From Chlorops oryzae (taxonomy: Eukaryota; Arthropoda; Insecta; Diptera; Chloropidae), in the NCBI GenBank assembly GCA_020466095.1, contig CM035808.1, forward strand, positions 27,178,151 to 27,242,150: a stretch of DNA of 64,000 nt, read 5' to 3'. The first letter of the stretch is position 1. The number at the start of each line of letters is the position of its first letter. Shown here in pieces: positions 1-12,674 of the stretch. Under the pieces are notes generated by a model, which had not been told where the DNA came from, ran no database searches, and saw nothing but the letters and a program-made list of their open reading frames with translations. The position numbers and the translations under genes are program-made.

Positions 1-2754
1 CAATAAAAATTTCCTTTCAATGGAAGAAAAGAGAAGAGAGAAAACGAAAATAAACTTCTCTTACGTATAACAGAATGTGAGTATAACAGCTCATCATACA
101 AGTTAGATTCAAAAGGATACATGCGCAAGGTGGACTTATAATTTCTCTTAAAAGTTGCTACAACAGCAAATATGATTAAAAAAGGCTGAGGATATTACAA
201 AAGAAGACTTAGACGTATAACATGACATCATTGTTTTTATTTAAATGTTGTTTTTTTTGATAATTTAAAGGGTTTGGTAAAAGTTCTAAAATGCCATCTT
301 GAACCGATGTTTTTAATATTTTGTTATAAATTTTGGTACAAGGGGGAAAAATAAAGCCAAAGAAAAGTGTTTCAGCAAAAATAAGATAATTCTAAAAAGG
401 AACATTTAAATTTCGATTCAAACAAGGAATCTCAAATACACTGTCTTAAGTTTGTTTAAATTTAGCCCGCATTCCATCTAGACTCGAATCAAATGATTTG
501 CTCGTTGCATACTTCCTTAAACGGTGCACACATTTTAAAACCGACAGCCGAATTGAGTTTTTGAGAAGCCAACGCTTTGTCTTCGCTTTCCATAGCCACA
601 GTATTTGCCAAGTTGAGGTCATGGTCGTAGACAACAACACACAGAGGCCGCTTTGTAATTGAGTTGTTGCTTCAAATATTTACATTGCCACCGACAGTCG
701 ACAGTCTAAGGGGCGCGTACTCCCTCGATACGAAGTCTCTGTGCAAATAGATGGAATAGACCTCAATGGGCAGTATAGTAAGTATTTCGGAAAAAAATTA
801 TATCGTTGCCCTTAGAATAAGCGAACCGTGGGCATGCAGAAAACTTTGAGAAGTCTACTTAACAGACTGCGACTTAAGTTCAACTGGACGATTGTTATAC
901 TTACTTTCGAAACCGCATTTATTTGATCGGCTCTTTGGGACAATACAACCTAATGAAACGGCTAAGACTTGAGTGATGTTTGAACACTAAAACTAAGAAT
1001 GCGAATGTTGAATCCGAAGATGAAAACATGGCAGTATACTTTCTACATCATGCAATGATTTTTAAGATTTCACTGTGTCTATTCGAGAAACTCTTTTTAA
1101 TTCACTTGACTTACGAGCGATTAGCTGGCGTTTCATGGATAAACGTATTCAGCAAAGACTGCTTAGTATACTTTACAGGTCGGGAGTCTGAGGGAGATAT
1201 CAATACAAACCGTTTTACCTTCTTTCGAAGAAGTAATTTTTTTCAAATAGGACTTAAAAAGATGCTCAACTCTGCTAGTTTTTCTTTTTACGCTGGAAAA
1301 AGCTCTCCTACACATTGTGTTTATTATTTTTATTTCCGTGGGGAATACGTTATTGCAAAAAGAGAATGACCTACACAGAGAAAAAAATCAACCAGAAAAC
1401 TGGTTAAATCAAAAGGAAAAACATACAAGACGGCTTCAACAAGGAATATTTTTAATTTAACATTTTTTCTGGTTGAAAAAATTAAAGATTTTCCTTTTGA
1501 ATCAACTATGTTTCAGGTTGAATTGACATGATAATTTTCAAAAATGGATTTAAACTTAAATTGTTGAACTAACCATGGACATAATTGAAATTACAAGATA
1601 TTTTTTAATATAAAAAAAATTTTTCTTAAATAAAGCCATAAAAGAAAGACGTTCAAAGCAAATGGCCGCAGAGACCTCTGCTGAGCATAACCTCCAAAAA
1701 TAGCCATCGGATGGACTTCATCCGATTTGGTCACTCCGTTGTCGTGACTGCTTTAGCAATGCTTAAAAAGTTCCAAGATGAATGAATATCTTATATGTCT
1801 TATTTTATAAAACAAATGAGAAATATACCGAACGAAAAGAAATGTAATTAAACATATTTCCTTTTAAATCAACCAAAAATGTTGTTGACTCAACAATTTT
1901 TCTTTTGAAATTTTTGTTCTGCTCGAAAATCAAAATGACTGTGAATAACAATGCGCCCTTTTAAAAAAATCATGGTAAAGTTCGCTCAGTGTATGTACTC
2001 TTTGTTGTGAATTATCCTTGTTCAAGGATCCATTCGAGTTCGCCGTTTGAGTTCACTTTTCACATCGATTCTAATGTAATACTAACATAGCAATCATCTT
2101 ATGGATAGGTAATCAAAATTATTATTCTATGGGAAAAAATCGTTTCGATAGAATTACAATAAAAGTGTCCTCCTTCTCTATCTTTCTCTCTCTTGCTTTC
2201 TCTCTCGTTCTTTCTTTTCGACGTATTCTTATGTCGTGCGTAATTAAGAGTGATTTGTATATATTTAAACTAAAGCATGGACAATGAACCATGATTATTT
2301 ATTTTATTTCTGTACATTTCGTGAGTCTTTTACGGCCCATTTAGTTTCGGCTAAGCGTAGCTTGACTTACATAGTTAATCGATCGCTAGATCTATTCAGT
2401 ATGTTTTCTGATTCTATGGAGGTGTTGAAAGCATATAGTAAGGTTAATAACTGTCAGTCACTAAAATAAATTGTCTAATACGGAAATCCGCCTTCATCAT
2501 GACTTAAGAGTTCAGGAAAGAAAATGTTATTGTAATTTTCAGGTTGAGATTAATCACCATCGTAATTGATAGAGACTTTAATTTAGGGAATATTTTTGGA
2601 AAAAAAATTTTCTGTGGGAATTTCAATACTTAAGCATGAAATACACTTTAGAGTTTTTGAAAAATGTAGAGTGTAGAGAATCTAACTTTATCGTGTATAC
2701 TGAAGACCATTTCTACAATTCTAAAGCTCTACGTAAGGCTACCGTCGACATATA
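1..2754. other. Intergenic, no supported gene
   Basis: No convincing gene is visible. The longest open frame (980-1369, plus) begins on TTG, has no recognisable domain and is biased to F, S, Y and K, as random AT-rich frames are. A CT-rich low-complexity stretch lies at about 2168-2220. A degenerate foldback is listed separately. The segment ends at the TA target site of the mariner. Confidence 0.6.
1371..1930. repeat. Degenerate foldback with AACCAG/CTGGTT modules
   Basis: The modules AATCAACCAGAAAA (about 1388) and TTTTCTGGTTGA (about 1467) are inverted copies. A second inverted pair is AATCAAAAGGAAAA (about 1408) and TTTTCCTTTTGA (about 1490), and a further AAATCAACCA copy lies near 1870. 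The left edge, CACAGAGAAAAAAAT, resembles the ends of many dipteran MITEs. No clean target duplication is seen, so the limits are approximate. Confidence 0.35.
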
Positions 2755-4042
2755 TTAGGCGTAGTAAAAAGAAATCCATTATTTTTGCATTAAATTGAGG
2801 GCTTTATTTAAGATAGTTAGAATGACCCGATTTAGGTCAAATATGCGCCGTTTTGTTCGATAACTTGTTGCCATTTTAAAGGTAATTTCATTATGCCTCT
2901 CTCATAGAAGCCCTCGTTCCTATTAGCAAAAAATTGAGACAGTCGAATTTCAGAAGCCTCTCTTGAAGCGAATGTTTCACCAGCAAAATTGTTCGCCATG
3001 GACAGGAACAGATGGTAATCACTTGGTGCCAGGTCCGGACTATAAGGTGGATGCAGAAGAACCTCCCAACCAAACTCCCGGAGCTTCTGGCGAGTCACTA
3101 TCGATGTGTGTGGCCTGGCGTTGTCTTGATGGAACACAATTCCTCTCCTATTGGCCAAAGCTGGCCGCTTATGGGCGATTGCTTCCTTCATACGGTGCAA
3201 TTGTTGACAGTAGAGTTCCGAGTTAAGAGTTTTGCCGTATGGGAGCAGCTCATAGTAGATAATTCCCTGCCAATCCCACCAAACACACAGCAAAACCTTC
3301 CTGGCCGTCAATCCTGGCTTGGCCACCGTTTCCGCCGGTTCACCGTGTTTCGACCACGACCGTTTTCGCTTGACGTTGTCGTAAGTGACCCACTTTTCAT
3401 CACCAGTCACCAACCGCTTCAGAAATGGGTCGATTTTGTTGCGGTTCAGCAGCGATTCGCAGATGGAAATTCGGTCTATGAGGTTTTTTTGCGTTAACTC
3501 GTGTGGCACCCATACATCGAGTTTCTTTGTGTATCCAGCCTTATTCAAACGGTTCCAAACGGGTTTTTGTGCAATCTTTAGCTCTTTTGCAATCGAAACA
3601 GTGCTAACATGACGGTCGGACTCGATAATTTCCATGATTTTATCGACATTTTCGACAATTGGCCTTCCAGTGCGTGGTGCATCCTTGACATCGAAGTTAC
3701 CGGAACGGAATCGACGAAACCAAAATTGCGCATGATTGGCTGTTACAGTATCAGGTCCATAAACGCTATTCACATTTTCAGCCGCCTGGCTTGCGTTTTC
3801 TCCCTTATCGAAGAAAAACTGTAAAATGTAGCGAATTTTCTCTTTGCTGATGTCCATCTTTGACAAGCTCTCAAACAAAACTGAATCAATCAATCAAAAA
3901 AGTGTCAAAAAAGCTTTTTTAGTAGGAACTGTCATCTTTCTAATGCCCCCTATCGGAACACGATCGGACTTATACAACGCGAGATGCAGATAAATAACGC
4001 CATCTATTGGAAAAATAATGGATTTCTTTTTACTACACCTAA
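2755..4042 (-). mobile_element. Full-length mariner element, mellifera subfamily
   Basis: The element is 1288 bp, the usual mariner size. Its terminal inverted repeats are about 32 bp (2755-2786 and 4011-4042), begin TTAGG(C/T)GTAGTAAAAAG, and differ at one position (C against T at base 6). It sits in a TA target duplication (2753-2754 and 4043-4044). The transposase gene lies on the minus strand between the repeats. The near-perfect TIRs and unbroken reading frame indicate a young copy. A second copy in the opposite orientation begins at 62989. Confidence 0.95.
2832..3857 (-). CDS. Mariner transposase, D,D34D type, intact frame
   Basis: This 341-residue frame would encode a mariner transposase, which binds the element's TIRs and performs cut-and-paste insertion at TA in the nucleus. 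Residues 3-57 and about 63-112 form the paired helix-turn-helix DNA-binding region, with the linker motif WVPHEL at 116-121. The catalytic triad is D153 (in TGDEKW), D245 (in HQDNARPH) and D280 (in PDLAPSDYHLF), with exactly 34 residues between the second and third Asp. The C-terminal FYERGIMKLP and VIEQNG motifs match the mellifera subfamily as I know it. The first ATG is at 3857; an open extension to 3893 starts on TTG and is not used. Within the second HTH this copy has Pro99 and Arg103 where the second copy has Thr and His. Proline in a recognition helix could impair DNA binding, so an intact frame need not mean activity. Confidence 0.93.
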   Translation of the reverse strand: MDISKEKIRYILQFFFDKGENASQAAENVNSVYGPDTVTANHAQFWFRRFRSGNFDVKDAPRTGRPIVENVDKIMEIIESDRHVSTVSIAKELKIAQKPVWNRLNKAGYTKKLDVWVPHELTQKNLIDRISICESLLNRNKIDPFLKRLVTGDEKWVTYDNVKRKRSWSKHGEPAETVAKPGLTARKVLLCVWWDWQGIIYYELLPYGKTLNSELYCQQLHRMKEAIAHKRPALANRRGIVFHQDNARPHTSIVTRQKLREFGWEVLLHPPYSPDLAPSDYHLFLSMANNFAGETFASREASEIRLSQFFANRNEGFYERGIMKLPLKWQQVIEQNGAYLT

Positions 4043-4274
4043 TATTTAAATATATAAGCTTTACATGAATATTGGCTTTGACCGTAATTTGACTTCTGAA
4101 CGTTTGATGATGAAAACTGAAAAAGTTAATAAAATTTTTTATTCCTGAATGAATGACCAGAAATCAAGTCTAAAATATAATTTTTAATTTGTTAAAAGCC
4201 CTACGATTTCCTGGAGAGTTTGACCGTGTTCTTGGTTACAGTTTAAAAAAAAATTTTTAAATATTAATGTAGCC

Positions 4275-4762
4275 AATCTCAAATAAGAAAATGTAAAGCT
4301 CTGACCACAAAATTTGGATTTTTGAACTGCCATAATTTACACACATCTACACAAAAATGTGTTTGTGGTATTTAAATGAAGGTGCAACAGAGCTCAATTC
4401 TGGCGCCAGGCACCATCAGACACCGCTCGCATGCATGTGGCCAAAGGATTTTGGCATTTACGAGAGATACTTCCTTTATTATGCTGAAGCCACTGGCAAT
4501 AAAAGCTCCCTTTGGTCCTTACATTCAATCGTCAAAGAAGCCGCAATGGTAGGAAAAACAGTTGCAGAAACATGGCAAAAAAGCAATTTTCTGTTAACGA
4601 AAACTTTCAGCTTTCAAATTTTAATTATTTTGGATAAAACAAAGTAGATACACTGATTGTACGATAAAATACTTGTGTGGAAAGATGCATAAAGTGTGGA
4701 AAATATTTGTAAAATTTTCTTAACTCTGAAAAAGTTTTTAATGCAGCCATCGAGCGATGCAG
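4275..4762. repeat. Segmental duplication block 1, copy A
   Basis: About 490 bp matches 56694-57172 in direct orientation, with about 96% identity in the core (4357-4647; I count 11 differences in 291 bp). Both copies keep a 96-codon ATG frame, but most differences between them are replacements, so I do not call it a gene. This is the leftmost of several collinear blocks shared with the far right of the window. Confidence 0.85.
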
Positions 4763-7499
4763 CAGAGTTTTGGAATGAGGCCACAAAGAATTCAATTCGG
4801 GCATAATGAAAGAGTGAAATGACTGTGTGCAATTTTTATGTAAACAAATTGAAATAAAGTCCAATTCCCATGAGTGAGTTTTATAAACAAAACTTTATTT
4901 ATTTTAAAGCTCCTCTGTAGGCAGAAAAAAGCCTCATTGTAAGCAATAATCGCGATGATGTGAAGAAGAGTTCGACAATTGAATTAACTCGAACTCTTTT
5001 TCGGAAAGCGAAAGCTAAACTCGAAACAGAAATTTTTTTAACCAACAAAAAAAAAAAACCAAATTTAAGCTTATTGCCTTGAGGCAACTACGCTTCCTTA
5101 CATCGATTTTTCATTCCTTGACTTTGCATAAATTTGCTTAATTAAGTTTTCCTCACTCTGTAAATATTCCTTAAATTCAAATAACCAAACTTTATAGTTG
5201 CATCTAGTTATTAATAAAAAATGCACAGTCTCAATTTTCATTTGGGACTTTTCATTAGTTGCGTTTCAAAGCCAATATTAAATTTAACATTAAAATTAAA
5301 TTTAATTTTTTATTTTATTAAATTTATTATAAATTAAAAATTAAATTTATTTTTTTTTCCTATGATTTTAGAAATTATTCGAGCTTAACCGCATTTGCAC
5401 CCCCGCCTAGGGGCAGACATGGCCATGTTTCGTCACTTCGCCACTCGTGACTTATCAGTGCCTTTGAGGTGCTAAGGAGTTTGAAAATTCAAACAACTTA
5501 TATGTGAAGCTTTTTTAAAGCTTCTGAGAATTATACGCACTAGTTATATAATTTTTATTTTAATTTTAACTTTAATATTAATTTTCGTGAAATATTGCGC
5601 GTAACGTTTCGACAATAGTGTCAAGGCTGCTGCAGTTAGAATCTTTTTGATTTGCATGGCGAAAAAAACAGATCAAAAAATATAACATTTACGAAAAACA
5701 AGCCATTTTCGCTATTTTCTACTTTAAAAAAAAATACGTAGAACAAGCGCCTAAAAAGCAGACGACCTCTGCGTAAAACAGATATGATGGTCACCGTAAT
5801 GATAGGGAATTAACATTCAAACGCTCTCATGAGCTTATGTGACATTTAGCCCGAACCCGACAGGAGACCGTCATGACGCGTCATGCTCATGCCTACATGT
5901 GAAACTAAAACTCGGAGTCCACTTTGTAATAGACAAAACTTCAGTTTTGGATTATTTGCCTGTTGCATACGTTGTTTCACTGCTCGATTCACCTATCATA
6001 ACGGAATTTGTGTTTTTGAAGTGAAAATGTCGTTTCAAAGGTCAGGATGGATAAAAAACATTTCATTAGAGACATCGGATCTTGAATGACACCAATATGA
6101 TGGAATCTTTTCAGATTTCGGAAGAAAGGGAGAAACCATTATCGATACTTCAGTAAGGCTAAATGGTGTGTGTTCATTTTGGTGAATCATTAAGGGTTTG
6201 ATCTTGCAATCACCGCAAATACCGCCGCATTAACTATTCATTCAATATTTATAAATTATATGAAAGAAAAATTTTAATTCATTTAATTACCATGAAATTT
6301 CTAAAGAAAGTTAGGGAGCCATTGCAAATGATGTACGAATCGAGATTTCTTGTTGACTCGAAGAGTATATCGCTTTAAATCAAAATTTAAAAACTCTTGA
6401 ATGTCCAAAATTTAATTCCTTAAAAACTTTTATCAAAAGTGTTGAACTGCGCTGAGCTCAATTTCATTTCAGATAGTAGTTGCTTAACTTCAAAGACAAA
6501 CAAAGTTTAAATTTCAAAATTACCTTTTCCATCAAATTCTTCAAAAACCGAAAGTCAAATAAATTTCTGGGGGTAACAAAAACCGTACAAAAAGTTGATT
6601 GCAAGATTGAGTGGAACAAACGGAAAGTTGAAATTTAGTTAGCCTGGCTTAGCTAGCTTATTTAACCGATGTTAAGTTGGATTTAATTTCATGCAGGTCA
6701 TCAGTTTATATCCCTTTCAGAATTTGATGCATCGATTGCGCGAGTAGGTTTCTGTCCTCACATTTTCTTACCTGTTTAACGGAAGTTTATTGGGTTGTTT
6801 TTGTTCGTTTCTCATGTGTTTAAAATTTTTATTTTACCGTTAGTGACATTTCTACGAACTTTCCGCTTCAAAGTGGTTTTTTTGTTTTAAGTTTAAGTTT
6901 TGCAAAATGAGGAAGATTGTGTTTTCAATTACAAGAAAACAATGAAGTAGTGAAATCCTAGCTATGATATGGAGGTGGGTGGGACAGCAGTCCCTTGGCA
7001 ATCATGCGAATTTTGCCCACTTTGTCGTGCAAAGCTAGTGAAGTGAACACATTCGAACCCAAAAAATAATAAATATTGAAACAGCGAATGTTTGAAATTC
7101 ATAAAAGTTTTGACGAATTGCATCAATGTTGCATGTTCTAAAAAGCCTTGAAGGATATTAAAAACGTTGTATTTGCACATTGAGGAAAGTTAAAGATCAC
7201 GTGTAAATATTTTACTCTGTAAATTGTTTTAAATATATTTTTTATTGGATGCACCTGGCGGCTTTAGCGGCATTTATAGTAAGTAATTCCATTTAGTGTC
7301 CGACTTCCATAAACAAATTTATATATTGGAACCATAAAGTTAGGTAAGCATAATGTGCATATCTTAAACATTTAAATTTCATTTTAATCATCGACTTGCG
7401 CTGAAATCTTGACTTTTTCCGACCCTAGCTGCCAACAAATGATCAGGGTCATACCGCAAAAAACAGAAAAACTAAAAAAAAAGTTAAGAGCCGGGCGGA
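4763..7499. other. Intergenic, no supported gene
   Basis: No gene is recognised. 5270-5350 is extremely AT-rich (repeated TTAAATTTA). This 2.7 kb interval has no counterpart in copy B of the segmental duplication, where blocks 1 and 2 are only about 250 bp apart. It was therefore inserted in A or deleted in B. Confidence 0.55.
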
Positions 7500-8080
7500 C
7501 ATGCTTCAACAATTTTGATATTTTGTGGCTCTCCAATGTTGCGCACTTGTGTTCAGAAACATGAATTTAACAAGCTCTAACAAAAAGCATGAATAGAAAT
7601 TCCATTTTCAGTTGCAAGTCAGGAATGCGTTGAAGGTTTGTTTGGCCAGAAAAAGGTCAAAAATTGGTTAATTGCTCTATTCATGCTTTCAAGTTGGGCT
7701 TTGTATTGTGGCAATGCATAAAATTCAAATGGAATATTTCAAAAAAAATAAAATATGCCCAAATCACAGAAGCAACAATTTTTGCTTTTGGAGATTCCTG
7801 CTCAGCTTTCAACCTTTCGAAATTCCATGAAACCATTCGATAAAATTTGTTCCTTATTTTTTTAATAGAACGGGTGAAATGGAAGGCAATATTTTTCTAC
7901 CCTGGAGCTGAACTACTTATTTCAACATTTCTGTTTTTGATTAATTCATTGAAGCTCAAATTTTCGGCTTTTCAGAAGTTCAATTTAATGAAGTGAAAAT
8001 CTCGGTTGCAATTAATATTTTTTTTATCCTGGAAACCAGAGGCATTTTTAGCAGAAACGCCACGAATCCCCCGCCACCCG
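7500..8080. repeat. Segmental duplication block 2, copy A
   Basis: Matches 57418-58090 in direct orientation at roughly 85-90% in the best parts, for example the shared run TTTGTGGCTCTCCAATG and the later run CTACCCTGGAGCTGAAC. Copy B has an extra stretch of about 60 bp near 57545-57610. No gene is recognised in either copy. Confidence 0.8.
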
Positions 8081-10300
8081 ATTTAAGTTGAAACAGTGAA
8101 TATAGAACTGATAATGGAATTGTATGGTTAAAATTCCCAAAAATTTGAAACTCCATATTTTGTATCACATCAAAAACTTTAACTCAATAGAAATCATTTC
8201 GTTTGTTTTTGGTTTGAAATAAGACCAACTAACTTTCCCTTTTATGGGGCCTTAATGTGAAATTCCGGTCAAAGTATTCGTTACTTCAAATATACAAATT
8301 GAATTGTTTCAATTGCTTCAAAATGCGTTTTATACTGATTTCCAATGGGAAAATACGGATTGTTGCATTTCTCAAGGGAATCCGTATAAGATTGAAAGAT
8401 TTTCAAGAATTTTTGTTTCAAGCGGCCATTCGGTCGTTCTTGTGTTCGGTTTCAGACGCTGCATGTTTTTTTCTTTTTATCCAAATGCCAGTCTTCATTC
8501 GAATACCGATGGTATGGATATTGAATATTTTGCTTCATTCCAAGCAGTCTTTTGCAGTGCATTTCTTTTCACCTTCACTGGGTCTTGAATCGTGTTCTAT
8601 AGAAGCATGCATGCGTGTGCGGTAAGCAGTTTCTAAGCAAATTGAGCAATCATGAAATTCACTTCAATGGAATGGTTTTTCTTACTGGAACTCTGCTGAT
8701 TATTTGACAGATTGTTGAGTAGAAACACTTTATTTTCTTCTCATTTTTCACTCAATCGTTTTGCTTCTGCGGCTTAGAATCTTGACGCATTTTTTCCCCG
8801 AAGCGATTTGACTTTTTCTTTAGAGCTTACGGGTTAAGGTGTTTATCTTATCTTTTTATCTGACATCTTTCTCTAGTTTTATCTTGTAATGATATTTAAG
8901 GGAATTCGAGGAATAGGACATGAATTGAAAATTATTAACGGACACGTGGCAAACAATTTCTAACAACTTTCTTAAACAAAACATAAAGATGTCATTGAAT
9001 ATTTTAAATATACAATAAGTGCTCCGAAATGTTTTCTGAAGCAATCTTTTCTTCAAAAAAATAGGTGAAGCTGAACACTTTTGCACCTACTGAGACAATA
9101 CGTCCCAGAAAATCCTAAAAAGAATTTGTGAGGAAATGTATTATGATCAATGAAATTAAAGAATGGTTTCGGGATTTCTAATCATGCAGGACATTTGCTC
9201 TGATCGCAGACATGGAAGTTGATAAGAGTAAAATCTTCATTAAAAACCCATTAAAAATATTCATGAAAGACCAAATGAGCTAAGACAGCAGAGAGTAATT
9301 AGATTTGTTCAGCTAACGATGGAGAACACGGCAGCAGCAAAATGTCAAAAATAAGACTCTATCGAAAAAAGTGATTGTAAATGAAAAGAATTTTCCATAA
9401 TTACTTTGGTTGCTTTTCTGTAAATAAAATCCAAAACATTAAGATTACAATTTATGGCTTTATTAATTGAACAAGAAAAATTAATTTTTCTCTAGTTTGT
9501 TCTTTCGGTTTTAATGAAAAAATAAAAAAGAATTTTTGCGGTTTTGGTTTGTTGATTTGTGGTCTTCTTGAAAATTGTCTCTCAAAATTATTGTCAGGAT
9601 ACTTTAATGCTGGATTGGAATAATTTAATTTATATTTGTATTGTATTTGTATTGAATTCTTTCAAAATTCAATGAAGGAGTGAGGCTTCAAAAGGTAAAG
9701 AAGCGTTGAAATCTCTATAAAAAGTTATCTCTCTCACTCACTCTCTCTCTCTCTCTTTCTTTCTCTCAGTAAAAATAAATTCTTGCGTCTTCTTTTCTAG
9801 TCTCATCGCTCTTTCAAATGTGCTTCTAAATTAATTTCTATTCCACTGGATAACTTCCGGAGATCCTAAACCTTTGGGCGATTTACTCGTTATACAAACT
9901 GTTGTGGATTATAAGTTTTCTCAACGAGACGAAGAAAAGTCCACTAGATCAAAAGGTACACTGGGAATATTTTATGTCCCTTCAGACTAACCCAAACCAA
10001 ATCATTTATAATTCAGGATGTTTCCGCAATTTGAACGTCATCTCTTATACGTTTTAAAGTCAAATTGATTAGAATTTATATGAAGATTTTAAGTCTCTTT
10101 ACTCTCTGCAATCGTCATCAAAATAAACATTTTTCTTGACCTCGAAAAGAACGCGTTTATATTATTTTCAATAAGAAAAACCTGAATGACTGCCTCGCCC
10201 GGAAATGCGTTGAGAATTTTTGCTCGAAAGCTAAACCTGAGAAAGCATTTCGTTTATCGCTGTCCATAAAAATTTTATTTATAGATTTTTGATTAGCTCC
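8081..10300. other. Intergenic, no supported gene
   Basis: Open frames here (for example 8257-8625, plus, starting on GTG) have no recognisable domain. A (CT)n-rich microsatellite lies at about 9729-9768. The corresponding interval in copy B (about 58091-60388) is of similar length but I cannot align it by eye. Confidence 0.55.
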
Positions 10301-10440
10301 GCACCGTTTTATTACGTTAGGGAAAATGACCGAATGGGGTACAAATTTCGTAAGTAATTGAGAATGACGAGCATAAAGAAGGAGATGATACCTGCGGTGC
10401 TAAGTCAGAGTCCTAACTTCATTATTGAGATTTACGTTAA
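10301..10440. repeat. Segmental duplication block 3, copy A
   Basis: Matches about 60385-60520. The best-conserved part is the shared run CCTAACTTCATTATTGAGA together with the ATAAAGAAGG run before it. Flanks align only weakly (about 65-75%). This shows that the duplication is old and that divergence along it is uneven. Confidence 0.7.
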
Positions 10441-12674
10441 AGACGCCGAGAGTAGCGGCCTTTGACGCGAAAGCCTCTACAATAAAGAAGCTGATTATAG
10501 GCATAAATGTGAAAAATGTTTCACTTTTTTTTATATCGCCATTTCATTCAGCTCAGTGTGGTACTTTTTTATGAAGTCTTCTTCGTATGTATTTAGCCGA
10601 CAGCAAAACATTTGAATATATATATATATATATTATATATATATATATATTATATATATATATATAGTATACACTTTCAGTTTTTCGTGAGCTACCCTTG
10701 AGAATGCCAAAATTGGAAGGTTCGGAAGTCTTTCAAATAAAGGGGAAGGCAATAGAAATGGTTTCGAATTTATTTATTTTTTTCTTTTGGATATAGTCTC
10801 TTGGGGCTTGCAAGTTTCGCTAACAATCCAACAAAACAAAAAGAAAGAAGTGTTGAAGAGCCTTTTGAATTTGAGGAACATAATTTCATTAGGACTTTAC
10901 ACAATGAAGGTTGACGTAAATAATGAGCTTTTGTATTGAGCGGTGTGAAAATATAAGGAAAAGAATATTCAGTTGTCAGAGGTAGCAAAACGGTTGACCT
11001 TACTTGAGATCCTTTAAAATCAAGTGAACAAAAATTTTAACTTTTTATCCGGATCAGAGTGGAAAATCATTTTCATTCAAAGTTACCCTTGAGTTTTATA
11101 AAATGGCTGCCATGAAGAAGTGACTTTTAACAATTAAACAAAGAAATGAATATTTAACCAGCAGCATTTAATTTCTCGTTTAAGTCAATATGCCTTTATT
11201 TTGAAATCAGTACTCCCACCCGCTCATTGGGAGGAAAGAGACGATAGTGACAAGCACTTTACTGAAAATTTCCCAGTTGCAAAGGACCTAATCATCCTTG
11301 TTGACAGCCACTGCCACTCCTTGACTTGTGAAATCTACTATTACAGGAAATGGTTGGCGCAGTAGGCAAATGTTGAGAAGCGATGTTGAGGATATTGAAA
11401 ATCATGTTTACACTTCAGCCTTTGGCACGGATGTAGTCTTGACTTTGAGGCAATGATTAAGCAACAATGAAGTGTGACAAAGTTCCGCACCGACGAGGTT
11501 TATTCGAGACAAATAAGGGACCTAGTTTGAAGCAGTGTTCGTTGATGGCTGTTGGTCGGGCTCCTTGAAATTTCATTGCCCTCGGTCTGCTGCTTTGAAA
11601 TTTTGTTTTCCTTATTTTATTATGCTTAAGACTGAAAGCGAAAAACAAAAACACCGGTAACAGAAATAAGGCAAATGGTGACAGCATTATTTGATTGTTG
11701 TACGGCATTACCATTAGTGTATCATTATTATTATTTTCTGCTGTCAACCAGACCTTTTCGTTTGGTATCTTAAAAATCCATTGGCATATGATGATTTGTT
11801 CGAGTTAATAAAACAAAAGCAGATTATCTGTTTTGTGAAAACTACTCTTAAAAAAACGGATTGTTTATTTTCGCAGAAATGTATAAAATGCTTAAGGGTA
11901 TTTTTGGGCACACTCGGCGAATGAGCAATGAACTTGGTACCACAATGCGTCAATATTAAGTATACGACGGCTAGGTCAAAGGCATGTTGAGAATTATTAT
12001 TTCGAAATCCTTCTCATGCTCTTATGAGGTACATGGAATGATTTCGGCATGCAAGTGATAAAAGAAATTTTTAAGCCTATTTTTTTGTGTCATATATTAG
12101 AATAATTTATAGGCTAACGATCTGGGGTTGAAAGAGCTAAGGCATAAATTTTCTCTCATTGTATTTGTCGTGGATGATGCGAATAAGTGCCAAATGCACG
12201 CACATCGGCTTAAAAGATCATGCCTCAGACCATAAAATACGTTTATAAAAATACGATCCAGCAGCAATGAAACCTTAACTACTATAAGAAATAAGATTCG
12301 AAAAGAACGTGAGGCATAAAAATTAATGAATCGTTTAGCTAAAATAAAAAGCTATTTTCTTCTTATAATAAGAAAATTGATTGCAAAAAACTCCTCTACG
12401 ATTCAATTTTTATTACTTCGAATATATTTGGCGGAAATGAGATTTTTTGCGCAAGAAAAAAACTGTTTCAAAAAGTCGGTAAAATGAATTGCTAGGTGCC
12501 CGCATTTTCATGTGGTCGCCCAATATATATTCTTTGTATAGGATATGTATCTGCAAATTTATTAACTTTTAAAGTACATCGAATGATGAGGAAATTTACG
12601 GAGCATGAGAAAATTTCTATTCAACAATTTCAAGAGCGTTTTGAAGCCATGAAAGTAAATCAAAATCGATAATG
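10441..12674. other. Intergenic, with TA microsatellite
   Basis: No gene is recognised. A (TA)n tract at 10616-10670 is broken by two TT steps and would be self-complementary. Minus-strand frames at 11457-11953 look like chance frames, with no domain and no support from copy B. Confidence 0.55.
10616..10670. repeat. (TA)n microsatellite
   Basis: About 27 TA units in three runs, separated by TATTATA steps. Confidence 0.93.

Noticed and set aside
980..1369. A 129-codon plus-strand frame.
   Set aside because: Starts on TTG, has no domain and no partner copy; its composition is that of chance frames in AT-rich DNA.
2963..3824. Plus-strand frames opposite the mariner transposase (and minus-strand frames at 63203-63976).
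   Set aside because: They are antisense shadows of the transposase gene.
4357..4647. A 96-codon ATG frame kept in both duplication copies (also 56772-57062).
   Set aside because: Of about 11 differences most are replacements, no domain or signal is recognisable, and 4% divergence over 290 bp leaves a fair chance of keeping a frame open by accident.
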